Part shown: positions 25,651 to 33,950 of the stretch, piece after piece
Layout: every line of letters starts with the position of its first letter
Position numbering within the stretch: position 1 is the first letter of the stretch
Assembly: GCA_046328505.1 (NCBI GenBank)
Contig: JAXLWL010000003.1
Location: forward strand, 868,001 to 932,000
DNA length: 64,000 bases
Direction of reading: 5' to 3'
Origin: JBDHWG01 sp046328505
GTDB taxonomy: Bacteria > Chloroflexota > Anaerolineae > Epilineales > JAHCIE01
Notes under the pieces: model-generated
The model's input: only the letters and a program-made list of their open reading frames with translations
What the model was told of the DNA's origin: nothing
Databases searched by the model: none
Position numbers and translations under genes: made by a program

Positions 25651-26595
25651 TCAATCAATTAACAGGCTATCCACGGCGTCGGGCGAGACCCGAGCGCGGC
25701 GCTGCACCTCGCGCCGTTTACGCATCACCCGCGGCAGCCCCAGCAGACCGGCGAGCTGGCCGCGCAGCCGCGCCCTTGCCGCCTCGCCCCGCCAGGCCCC
25801 CACGGCATCCCGCGTAACAGCGATCTGGGCCCCGACAATCCTCGGCCAGTCGCGCCGCAGCAAGTCGCCGGGGTAGTCCTTGGCGATCAGCCACACGGCG
25901 TTGCGGCCCGTGTAGTAAGACGCCGTCACGCCCCCGCCCGTTGCGCTAAGCTTGTGATACACGATAGCAGTTGGGACGAACACACAGCCATACCCCCGGA
26001 GCTGCGCCCGCCACGCCAGGTCCACGTCCTCCAGGTTGAAGAAGAAATCCTCGTCGAACAGGCCGATATCGTCCAGCATCTCGCGCCGATAAGCCACGGC
26101 GCCGCCGCAGCCGCTGAACACGGGCTCTTCGCGGTCGTACTGCCCGCCATCTTCCTCCCACACACCGCGGCTGTTGGCCTGGCCCGCGCGGCTGAACGTA
26201 TCGCCCGCAGAGTGAAGGATATGGCGGCGGTCGAACAGGCGCAGCTTCGACGCGGCGAACCCGGCTTCAGGGTGGTCGGCGAGGGCGCGCACCAGCTCTG
26301 AGACCCATTGCGGATCGGCTTCGGTGTCGTTGTTGAGCAGCGCGATGATGTCGCCCCGCGCCGCCTCAATACCGCGGTTCACGGCGCCGGCGAAGCCCTG
26401 GTTCGACGCGAGCTCGACCACGCGTACCTCAGGGTACTCCGCCGCGATGAACGCCTGTGAGCCGTCTGTCGAGGCGTTATCGACGACGATGGTCTCAATA
26501 GGCGAGTACGTCTGCCGCCGCAACGCGTCCAGGCACGTCGTGAGGTGAGCTTTCCCATTCCAGTTGGGGATGATGACCGAGACGAGGGGTTCCAT
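25651..26595 (-). CDS. Family 2 glycosyltransferase, rhamnosyltransferase-like
   Basis: The 314-residue protein begins VSVIIPNWNGKAHLTTCLDAL, contains LNNDTEADPQWV as the D-x-D metal-binding loop, and has FDEDFFFNLEDVDLAWRAQ with the ED motif of the inverting base. This order is typical of rhamnosyl- and similar surface-polysaccharide transferases. The rmlD gene just upstream (26892-27749) supports dTDP-rhamnose as donor, although a repeat element separates the two. The strand and tight spacing place it with the next glycosyltransferase. Confidence 0.87.
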   Translation of the reverse strand: MEPLVSVIIPNWNGKAHLTTCLDALRRQTYSPIETIVVDNASTDGSQAFIAAEYPEVRVVELASNQGFAGAVNRGIEAARGDIIALLNNDTEADPQWVSELVRALADHPEAGFAASKLRLFDRRHILHSAGDTFSRAGQANSRGVWEEDGGQYDREEPVFSGCGGAVAYRREMLDDIGLFDEDFFFNLEDVDLAWRAQLRGYGCVFVPTAIVYHKLSATGGGVTASYYTGRNAVWLIAKDYPGDLLRRDWPRIVGAQIAVTRDAVGAWRGEAARARLRGQLAGLLGLPRVMRKRREVQRRARVSPDAVDSLLID

Positions 26596-26611
26596 AGTAG
26601 ATGAATGTGCC

Positions 26612-26640
26612 TGTCACGCCGAGCGGGGCGAGGGGTCTGG
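26612..26640. repeat. Short dispersed repeat (GTCACGCCGAGCG type)
   Basis: CTGTCACGCCGAGCGGGGCG followed by AGGGGTCTGG. A related sequence (CTGTCACCCTGCGCGGAGCG) lies at about 30586. Confidence 0.4.
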
Positions 26641-26691
26641 ACTGCGGCCCAGACGGCTCGTTACGCTGCTCAGGACGCAGAGACTTGCGGC

Positions 26692-26810
26692 GTCATTGCG
26701 AGGCGGGCCTTGCCGCCGAAGCAATCTCCTGGTGGGCGACAGCAATGCCGCAGCGGAATGGGCCGCGTAGCGCGAGAGCGAAGGATTGCTTCGCTGACGC
26801 TCGCAATGAC
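26692..26810. mobile_element. MITE-like element with terminal inverted repeats
   Basis: GTCATTGCGAG at 26692-26702 is mirrored by CTCGCAATGAC at 26800-26810. The inside has a further inverted pair, GAAGCAATC and GATTGCTTC. It contains no coding frame and fills most of the gap between rmlD and the glycosyltransferase. Its size and ends fit a miniature inverted-repeat element. Confidence 0.6.
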
Positions 26811-26891
26811 AGCATAACAGCGCAGCCGTCGGTGCTGGGCCTGTCTCATATGCAGGCATTCGGCAATTCCAGCATTGTGGTGCCATCGCCA

Positions 26892-27749
26892 CTATAGCAG
26901 TCTTTCCTGGCGCGCCAGGGCCGGCTCGGCGGCAATGTACGCTGCGAGCGCATCCTGCCAAGGGCGCAGGGTCACGCCGAGCGCCGCCGCTCGCCGGTTC
27001 GCAAGCGGCGCGAAAGCGGGCGGCCTGGCGGCGCGGGCAAAGCTGTCAGCCGGCGTGATCGGGCTGTGCCTGCCGGCCAACGCCAGAATCGCGCGCGCGA
27101 AGTCGTAGCGCGACGCGTAGCCCTCGTTGACCAGGTGAAAAACGCCGTAGTCGGGGAGGCCAATGAGCCGCCCGATGGCATCCGCCAGATCGTCGCAGAA
27201 CGTCGGGTTGCCCGTCTCTGTCGTAACAACGGACAGCGCCCCGCGCTCGTCGGCGAGCTGCAAAATCCGTGTCACGAAGTTCCGCCCACCAAGCCCATAC
27301 AGCCAGGCCGTGCGCGCGATCTGCACCCGGTTCCACGCCGCCAGCGCGCGTCGCTCACCGTCCAGCTTCGATGCGCCGTAGACCGAGATGGGGTTCGTCG
27401 GCGCGTCCTCAGCATACGGCGCGTCGCCTAGCCCGTCGAACACATAGTCGGTGCTAACCTGGACCAGGACGGCCCTGGCGCGCGCTGCCGCCCGCGCAGC
27501 ATTCTCCGCGCCCTGACCGTTGATGCGAAACGCCGTCTCGGGGTCGCGCTCTGCGCCGTCCACGTTGGTCATCGCCGCGGCGTTGACGATTGCATCGGGC
27601 GTCAGCGCCGCGAGGGACTCGACGACGGACGGATCGGCCACATCGGCCTCGGCGCGGCCCAGGGGGACCACGGCGTGGCCGAGCAGAGGTAGCCGGCGGG
27701 TGAGGGCGCGGCCGAGCTGGCCGTTGGCCCCGAGAACGACGACGCGCAT
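26892..27749 (-). CDS. rmlD: dTDP-4-dehydrorhamnose reductase
   Basis: RmlD does the last step of dTDP-L-rhamnose synthesis. The 285-residue protein starts MRVVVLGANGQLGRALTRRL, a Rossmann motif of extended SDR proteins. It has VNAAAMTNVDGAE, STDYVFDG and YGASKLDGE, the last with the catalytic Tyr-x3-Lys. RTAWLYG and the C-terminal PLANRRAAALGVTLRPW segment also fit. It stands four bases downstream of the histidine phosphatase gene and upstream of two glycosyltransferases. Confidence 0.9.
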   Translation of the reverse strand: MRVVVLGANGQLGRALTRRLPLLGHAVVPLGRAEADVADPSVVESLAALTPDAIVNAAAMTNVDGAERDPETAFRINGQGAENAARAAARARAVLVQVSTDYVFDGLGDAPYAEDAPTNPISVYGASKLDGERRALAAWNRVQIARTAWLYGLGGRNFVTRILQLADERGALSVVTTETGNPTFCDDLADAIGRLIGLPDYGVFHLVNEGYASRYDFARAILALAGRHSPITPADSFARAARPPAFAPLANRRAAALGVTLRPWQDALAAYIAAEPALARQERLL

Positions 27750-27753
27750 GGAG

Positions 27754-28512
27754 TTAGCCTTTCATATGGCTGTTCTCGGTCGGCAGCGGCACAGAAGGCT
27801 TGTCCGCGCCGACCTCCGGCTCGTGGGCCAGATCCTCCCACAGCGTCGGCTCGCGGTGGCCGATATCGCGCAGGTGGAAAACGTCGTTGTAGCTGACCAG
27901 GCGCCAGCGGACGGCCTGGCCGTTACGCGTGCGCTGCTCCCAGAGCGTGACGGACGTGTTGTGCGGGGACAGCTCGACGGGCGGCACGGCTAGGGTGTTG
28001 ATGCGCATGAAATATAGGAACGAGGCGTCTATGACACCACCGTGGGTCACCAGGACGATGCTCTGGCCAGCGTGGTCCCGGGTGATGCGGTTCAGGGCGC
28101 TACCAATGCGCAGCATGAACTCCGGCCAGTTCTCACCGCCAGGCGCCATCGGCTTGAACGGGTTCGAGCGAAAATCGGGTATCCCATAGCTGGCCTGCAG
28201 CTCGTCCAGCGTGATGCCATCGGCGGAGCCGGGCCGCAGTTCCTGAATCTCGTCATCCCAGATAATCGGCTGACCGAGGGCCGGCGCGACAATTTCCGCC
28301 GTCTGACGCGCTCGCGGCAGCGTGCTGGCGATGACGACATCGGCGGCGATCTCGTTCGTCGCCGCCAAGCGGTCGCGGAGGCGCTCCGCCTGGGCGAATC
28401 CCAGCGGCGTCAGCCCGCGATCCCCCTTCATCCCGCCAATCACCGGCTCAACATTGCTCCATGCCTCACCGTGGCGAATCATATACAGTTTGGTCGAGCT
28501 TCCAACGTCCAT
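27754..28512 (-). CDS. Histidine phosphatase family protein (phosphoglycerate mutase-like)
   Basis: The 252-residue protein starts at 28512, the second ATG after GGAGG, giving MDVGSSTKLYMIRHGEAW. IRHGEAWSN is the catalytic RHG motif, and VLVTHGGVID supplies the second catalytic His. Members of this superfamily act as phosphatases or mutases on sugar phosphates or phosphoproteins; the substrate cannot be read from the sequence. The gene begins five bases after the upstream gene ends, so the two are co-translated. Confidence 0.8.
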   Translation of the reverse strand: MDVGSSTKLYMIRHGEAWSNVEPVIGGMKGDRGLTPLGFAQAERLRDRLAATNEIAADVVIASTLPRARQTAEIVAPALGQPIIWDDEIQELRPGSADGITLDELQASYGIPDFRSNPFKPMAPGGENWPEFMLRIGSALNRITRDHAGQSIVLVTHGGVIDASFLYFMRINTLAVPPVELSPHNTSVTLWEQRTRNGQAVRWRLVSYNDVFHLRDIGHREPTLWEDLAHEPEVGADKPSVPLPTENSHMKG

Positions 28513-28517
28513 ACCCA

Positions 28518-30548
28518 TTACCTCCAAAATGCATGCTCTCGTTCTTGATTCTCTTCCCTGTAGGCCCGTTCCGCGCTGGTCGCTCTCTCGGTCGCCCCGT
28601 CACGCCCACGGAATACCCCTGCCAGATAGGCTACAGCGGTCGGCCACGGCGCGAGAAGTCCACCCACGCCCACGGCCACTAACGTCGCTAAGGTCGCCCC
28701 CTCCAGAAATACAATCTCCACTGCCGGCAGAAACTCTGGGACGGTCGGCCCCACCAGGAACCAGGTCGCCGCGAGCTGAAGGCTCAGGAGCGCAGCCAGC
28801 GCAACGCCATACCTGCCCATCAGCCCCGCCGCACGCGCTGCCCCGGCGCCATGCGCCTCGTTCTCGCCCCCTTGCCACCACGCCAGCGCCAGCACGACAG
28901 CGCCGCCCCACGCGAGGGCGAGCGCGGCCCGCAGGATGATGATCCGGATAACGGGCGCGCCCATCAGGAAGCCGTTCAGCGTGAGCGGCCGCGGCAGCGC
29001 CAGTGTCGCAGCGACCAGAGTTACCACTGCCAGCGCCGCCGCGACGGTCATGCGTGCGGCGCGCGGGTCGCGCCGCGCCCACAGCCACCACACGCCCAAC
29101 CCGATGGCGAGAAGAACCGCAAGGGCAATGCCCCGCGTGATTTCGGTCACGGACAGGGATAGCCCAAACGCCGACACGGCGGCCTCCAAGTGTCCCAGTT
29201 GCAACACGAATGCCACGCCCGCAGCGCCGATCAGCGCCAGGCGCGTCAGGTTCAGCCGCCACAACGTCGCGGCCAGCAGGAGTGCCCCCCAGAGCAAGAC
29301 CGGCAGCAGCCGACTGTCAGCCGCCTCGTCGAGCACATCCTGCCGCACCTCCTGGACATGCTGTTGGGCGGCGCGCGCCGTCGGCTCGGCCAGCCGCCAC
29401 GCGCCTGCGTCGTTGCCTAGCTCAGCCGTCGTAGTGATAACCCGCAGCCCGTCCACATCATCGGCCGCCTGGCGGCGCAAACGCGCGCTGCCGTAGGCCT
29501 GCGCCACCGCCCCAGCGAGCCCTATCTTCTGAGCCGCGTCGGCGATACCTCGCTGAGCGCGAGCCGCGTCCGGCGCGGCGAGCATCTCCATGCGCGTGAT
29601 GCCCTGTGCCTGTGTCGGCGGTGGGATGCCGAGAATCGTGGCGACGGTCGGAGCCACGTCCGCCTGGGCAAACGGGCCGTATGCCCCCGCCTTCACTTGC
29701 GGCCCGAGAATTAGCAGCGGTACCCGGGATGTCTCGTCATTCGCCGCAGTGTGCTCGCTTAGCCCACGGTCGGCAGTGATGACGAGCGCTGTTCGACGCA
29801 GGTCGATGTCTTTCAAGAGCGCGGCGATGTCGGCATCCACCGTCTGGGCCGCGCGCTGATACTCCAGACTCTCCGGGCCGAACATCGCGCCGGCGACGGC
29901 GACGTGTTGGTACGGCAGCACAATCAGGTCCGCCGTGCCGCGCCGAACCGCATCCCGCGCTGCGTCGGTGGCCGCGCTGTCGGCGGCGGCGACCTGGGTG
30001 AAACCGGTCGGCGCGAGATTGGCGCGAATAAGCTCATCCGGGATCAGGCCGTCCCACGGCCCGCGGCTGAACACCGCCGAGGACAGCCCGGCGCGCGCCG
30101 CCGCCGCGAAGAGTGTGTCGGCGCTCAGCGGATGCGTGGGCGCGGCCAATAGCGGCGCGCCGCTCAGTTCCGGCCCAGCGCCCGTCAGGAGCGTTCCCCA
30201 TGTGGCCGGTTCGCTCGCCACCGGCTCGACGATGATGTCGGCCAACGCCGCCCGGCTGGACAGATCCGTCAGGGTCGGCATCCGCCGTATGGCGTCAGCG
30301 CGTAGGCCGCTGACCACCACCAGAACGACACTCTGCGCCAGGGGAGTGCTGGCGACAGAAGTACGCTCGCCCGATGGCGCGGGCTCTCCTGTGAGAGGGA
30401 GGGAGAGACTGACGGGGCGGTAGTCGCGGACACTCGCCGACAACGCCCGAAGCCACCACCAGGCGCCCAGTGTCGTGGCGAGCAGAAGAACGGAGGCGAA
30501 TATAACGGAACGCCACGGGCCAACCGCCCACGAACGGAGAGACTGCAT
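28518..30548 (-). CDS. Alkaline phosphatase-superfamily membrane protein
   Basis: The 676-residue protein starts with a membrane helix (about residues 14-32). A large outside domain follows, with SVVLVVVSGLRADAI at the first metal site, EPATWGTLLTG containing the likely nucleophile Thr, and LVITADRGLSEHTA where the usual ADHG reads ADRG. From about residue 400 there are many hydrophobic helices, like the phosphoethanolamine and GPI-type transferases. It may act on lipid or surface-polymer phosphates. The change of His to Arg at the metal site leaves catalysis in doubt. Confidence 0.65.
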   Translation of the reverse strand: MQSLRSWAVGPWRSVIFASVLLLATTLGAWWWLRALSASVRDYRPVSLSLPLTGEPAPSGERTSVASTPLAQSVVLVVVSGLRADAIRRMPTLTDLSSRAALADIIVEPVASEPATWGTLLTGAGPELSGAPLLAAPTHPLSADTLFAAAARAGLSSAVFSRGPWDGLIPDELIRANLAPTGFTQVAAADSAATDAARDAVRRGTADLIVLPYQHVAVAGAMFGPESLEYQRAAQTVDADIAALLKDIDLRRTALVITADRGLSEHTAANDETSRVPLLILGPQVKAGAYGPFAQADVAPTVATILGIPPPTQAQGITRMEMLAAPDAARAQRGIADAAQKIGLAGAVAQAYGSARLRRQAADDVDGLRVITTTAELGNDAGAWRLAEPTARAAQQHVQEVRQDVLDEAADSRLLPVLLWGALLLAATLWRLNLTRLALIGAAGVAFVLQLGHLEAAVSAFGLSLSVTEITRGIALAVLLAIGLGVWWLWARRDPRAARMTVAAALAVVTLVAATLALPRPLTLNGFLMGAPVIRIIILRAALALAWGGAVVLALAWWQGGENEAHGAGAARAAGLMGRYGVALAALLSLQLAATWFLVGPTVPEFLPAVEIVFLEGATLATLVAVGVGGLLAPWPTAVAYLAGVFRGRDGATERATSAERAYREENQEREHAFWR

Positions 30549-30583
30549 ACACTCTCTTTCCGGCGGCGAAACACGATTTCTGC

Positions 30584-30655
30584 GCTGTCACCCTGCGCGG
30601 AGCGAACTGTCCCAAAGGTGTCGGGATGCTTCGCATTCGCTCAGCATGACAAAGA
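30584..30655. repeat. Dispersed repeat (GTCACCCTGCG / CGCTCAGCATGAC ends)
   Basis: Inverted ends CTGTCACCCTGCGCGG and GCTCAGCATGACA, with an inner GGGATGCTTCGC, in the 176-base gap between mutS2 and the membrane phosphatase gene. It is related in style to the element at 26612. Confidence 0.45.
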
Positions 30656-30724
30656 GCGGCGTGTCCAGAGTCAGACACGCCGCGAAATTATAGCACAGTT
30701 GACTCTAGATAATGTTAAGCGCAA

Positions 30725-33166
30725 TTAGCCGTGCACCATCTCCACCACCGTCACCCCCTCATCGCCCTCGTAGCGGTCGCCCGAGCGGAACGATGCCACG
30801 AGCGGGTGACTCGCCAGCAGTTCGCGCGAGGCTTTGCGCAGCGCGCCCGTGCCTTTGCCGTGGATGATGCGCACCTTTTGGAGCCCGGCCAGGTAGGCGT
30901 CGTCGAGGTAGTCCTCGATGAGGCGGAGCGCTTCCTCGGCGCGCTCGCCGCGCAGGTCCAACTCCATCTTGACGTCGGCCGGGGGCGCGGCGGCGGTGAC
31001 GTGTATGTCCGGCGGCAGAGGCGCGCGCCTGGCGGGAGCGGCCAGCGGCTCCAGGCTCGTCACGGGTATCTTCACGCGCAGCGCGCCGACCTGCACCTCA
31101 GCGCTCGCGCCGTTGATGCTGATCACCTCGCCGACCGCTCCCAGGGTCGCCACGCGCACCGGGCTGCCCGGCGCCAGGTCCTCGACGCCCGGCGCGGCCG
31201 GCGTGGGCGGCATGGCTTCCGGGGCAACGTCGTCGGCCAGCCGCTCGATCCGCTCCATCAGAGCGTTCATCTCACTCGGCGCCGCGACGTCGCGTCGAGC
31301 ACGGCGTAGCTCGCTGCGCAGGTCCTTCAACTCCTCGCGCACCAGTTTCAGCTCGAGCTCGGCTTCCTCGCGCGCCTTGTTGATGATGGCGACGCGCTCT
31401 CGCTCGGCGTCGGCCAGGCGCTCCTTGAGCGCGGTTTCGGCGTCGCTCATTTCCTTCTGCCGCCGCTCGGCCTCCGCGCGCGCCGCGAACGTCGCCTCCC
31501 TCGCCTCCTTGATGTCGCCGAGCATGTCCTCCATCGCCACGTCGGCGTCAGAGAGCCACTGGTGCGCGCGCTGGAGAACAGCGCCCGACAGACCGAGGCG
31601 CTGGGCGATGGCGAAGGCGTTGGAGCGGCCGGGCAGGCCGATGGTCAGCTCATAGGTCGGCGACAGCGTGTCGACATTGAACTCCACCGATGCGTTGACG
31701 ACGCCCGGTGTGCCGTAGGCGAACGCCTTCAGCTCCGAGTAGTGCGTCGTGGCGACGACGGTGATCTTGCGCTCCAGGAACGTCTCCAGGATGGCGCGCG
31801 CCAGGGCCGAGCCTTCGACGGGATCGGTGCCCGCGCCCAGCTCGTCGAGCAAGACAAGCGAACGGTTATCGACCTGGCGCAGGATCTCGACGATGTTGCT
31901 CATGTGGCCCGAGAACGTCGACAGGCTCTGTTCGATGCTCTGCTCGTCGCCGATGTCGGCGTAGACGCCGCTGAACGGGGTCATGGCCGAGCCTTCCGCA
32001 GCCGGCACCTGCAAGCCGGCCTGGGCCATGAGCGTCAGGAGACCGACCGTCTTCAGCGCCACCGTCTTGCCGCCCGTGTTTGGCCCGGTGATGACGAGGA
32101 TGCGGAAGTCGTCGCCGACGTAGATGTCGATGGGAACGACGGTCGCCGGGTTCAGGAGCGGGTGCCGCGCGCGCATGTACTTGAACCGTGGCCCATTGAC
32201 CACCGGATAGCGCTCTTCGTCCGGCGCATCGCCATTCTTGCGCGCCGCCTTGCGCCGCTCCTCGAAGCTGCGGGTGCGGGCGCGCATTAGCTCAGGCGAG
32301 ATGGCGCGCAGGGCGAAGGCGTAGCGGCCCTTGGCGAGGGCCAGGTCCAGCTCGGCCAGCGCCGCCACGGTCTCACTCAGCTCGTCGGCGTCCTGGGCGA
32401 CCAGCGCCGTCAGCTCGCGCAGGATGCGCTCGATCTCGCGCTGCTCCTCGCTCACAAGCTGCCGCACCTTGTTGCCCGCTTCGACCACCGCCAGCGGTTC
32501 GACGAACAGCGTCTGCCCCGACGCCGACACGTCATGGACGAGGCCGGGGATGCGGCCCTTGAAGTCGGCTTTGATGGGGATGACGTAGCGGCCGTCGCGC
32601 TCGGTGATGATGGCATCCTGCATATACTTGCGCGCGTCGGAGGAGCCGAGGAGGCGATGCAGGCGGTCCATGACCTGGGAGCGAGCGACGGCCAGCTCGC
32701 GGCGAATGCGCGCCAGTTCCGCGCTGGCGGTGTCTACGACCTCGGCGCTGTCGTTGATCGCCATGCCAATGGCCTGGTTGAGCGCGGGCCGGTCGGACAT
32801 GCGCTTCAAGAGCGCCGCCATGTGGGGCAGCCGTTCCTCCAGGCGCATCAGTTCCTTGCGCAGGCCGCGCACTGCGCGCAGCGTATCGGCGACTTCGAGC
32901 AGGTCAGAGGGCTGGAGCGTGGAGCCGATGACAGCGTGGCGGATGTGGCCGCGAATGTCGCGCGCGCCGCCGAGTGAGACATCGCCCTTCTGGGCGATCC
33001 ACTCTTTCGCCTGCGCCGTCTCCTCCTGCCGCCGCGCGACCTCGTCGAAGTCGACGCTGGGCGCGAGGGCGAGCGCCAACTCGTGACCCGCACTGAACGA
33101 CGTATGCTCCGCCAGGTGATGGAGTACTTTATCAAATTCGAGAACTCGTAATGAGCGACTATTCAT
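30725..33166 (-). CDS. mutS2: MutS2 endonuclease/ribosome-collision protein
   Basis: MutS2 is an ATPase that suppresses recombination and acts on stalled ribosomes in some bacteria. The start is set at MNSRSLRVLEFDKVL (33166), giving 813 residues, close to family length; longer forms add an unrelated N-terminus. ITGPNTGGKTVALKTVGLL is the Walker A motif, and VLLDELGAGTDPVEGSALA holds Walker B. A coiled-coil region follows near residues 520-620. The C-terminal Smr domain has LDLRGERAEEAL and RIIHGKGTGALR, the nuclease-associated motifs. It is the first gene of a likely minus-strand unit with the phosphatase genes. Confidence 0.93.
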   Translation of the reverse strand: MNSRSLRVLEFDKVLHHLAEHTSFSAGHELALALAPSVDFDEVARRQEETAQAKEWIAQKGDVSLGGARDIRGHIRHAVIGSTLQPSDLLEVADTLRAVRGLRKELMRLEERLPHMAALLKRMSDRPALNQAIGMAINDSAEVVDTASAELARIRRELAVARSQVMDRLHRLLGSSDARKYMQDAIITERDGRYVIPIKADFKGRIPGLVHDVSASGQTLFVEPLAVVEAGNKVRQLVSEEQREIERILRELTALVAQDADELSETVAALAELDLALAKGRYAFALRAISPELMRARTRSFEERRKAARKNGDAPDEERYPVVNGPRFKYMRARHPLLNPATVVPIDIYVGDDFRILVITGPNTGGKTVALKTVGLLTLMAQAGLQVPAAEGSAMTPFSGVYADIGDEQSIEQSLSTFSGHMSNIVEILRQVDNRSLVLLDELGAGTDPVEGSALARAILETFLERKITVVATTHYSELKAFAYGTPGVVNASVEFNVDTLSPTYELTIGLPGRSNAFAIAQRLGLSGAVLQRAHQWLSDADVAMEDMLGDIKEAREATFAARAEAERRQKEMSDAETALKERLADAERERVAIINKAREEAELELKLVREELKDLRSELRRARRDVAAPSEMNALMERIERLADDVAPEAMPPTPAAPGVEDLAPGSPVRVATLGAVGEVISINGASAEVQVGALRVKIPVTSLEPLAAPARRAPLPPDIHVTAAAPPADVKMELDLRGERAEEALRLIEDYLDDAYLAGLQKVRIIHGKGTGALRKASRELLASHPLVASFRSGDRYEGDEGVTVVEMVHG

Positions 33167-33186
33167 TGTCCGTATCCGTGCTTTAA

Positions 33187-33213
33187 TTGTAGTGACGACC
33201 TCGGTCGTTACCC
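33187..33213. repeat. Palindromic repeat, family B
   Basis: TTGTAGTGACGACCTCGGTC with GTTACC on its 3' side is a diverged copy of the GTAGTAGCGACT family, just upstream of mutS2. Confidence 0.45.
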
Positions 33214-33337
33214 CGCTAACTATTCTAGAAGGCGAACAGCCCGGCGTCAAAGGGCATTCGGCCTATATTTAGACGCCGGTTATCCGTCAAACGTACTACG
33301 TCATGAGGCAATCATTGGGCCGCAACAGTACAAAGGA

Positions 33338-33370
33338 AGGGCGAGGCCCAATAGCCCCGCCCCTTTGAGT
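33338..33370 (-). terminator. Terminator-like hairpin after the minus-strand Uma2 gene
   Basis: Read on the minus strand, AAGGGGCGGGGC pairs with GCCTCGCCCTT around a short loop. Only a weak pyrimidine run follows, so this is a modest call. Confidence 0.4.
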
Positions 33371-33383
33371 CGAGGAAGACGGG

Positions 33384-33938
33384 TTACGCGAACAGGGACG
33401 CCACGGAGAGACTGAAACCGTCGAGCGCGCCTTCGCCGGTGAGAGTGTCGTCCATGCCGAGCTTGGTGAACGCGGTGGCCGAGCGGAAGACGAGGACGGA
33501 GCGCGTGTCCGGTTCGACAATCCAGACCTGCTCGACGCCGATGGAGAAGTAGTCGTCGATTTTGGCGCGTACATCTAGCCACAGGTCAGTGGGAGACATA
33601 ATCTCGACAACCAGCTCCGGCGCGACCTGTAAGTACTTCCCAGTCGTTTCTGGAAGCCGCTCTTTGGAAATGAACAGTACATCTGCCGCACGAATCCGAT
33701 CCGGATTGCGATGGATGTAGATGCCGGTTTCCCCGACCATTACACGTCCGAGTTGCCGCTCCCGCACGAAAGCACGCAGTTCGGCTCCGAGATTAAGCTC
33801 CGTTTCTCCGTGCGCATCCCCCGTCGGACTCATCGGCATGATCCTTCCGTCAATCAGCTCAGATGGGCCGATGTCGCCCATCGCGTACAGCTCTTCGCCT
33901 GTGATGAGTTTGGTCTCCGTTGGCGTCGCAGAGGTCAT
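33384..33938 (-). CDS. Uma2-family (DUF820) putative restriction-fold protein
   Basis: The 184-residue protein has the same layout as the member at 20634: TGEELYAMGDIGPSELIDGR, MSPTGDAHG, RAADVLFISKERL, LVVEIMSPTDLWLDVRAKI and VEQVWIVEPDTRSVLVF. The Asp/Glu and Lys spacing of the PD-(D/E)XK core is kept. It lies 12 bases downstream of the adenine deaminase gene on the same strand. No partner or target is visible. Confidence 0.83.
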   Translation of the reverse strand: MTSATPTETKLITGEELYAMGDIGPSELIDGRIMPMSPTGDAHGETELNLGAELRAFVRERQLGRVMVGETGIYIHRNPDRIRAADVLFISKERLPETTGKYLQVAPELVVEIMSPTDLWLDVRAKIDDYFSIGVEQVWIVEPDTRSVLVFRSATAFTKLGMDDTLTGEGALDGFSLSVASLFA

Positions 33939-33950
33939 GGGATACTCCTT

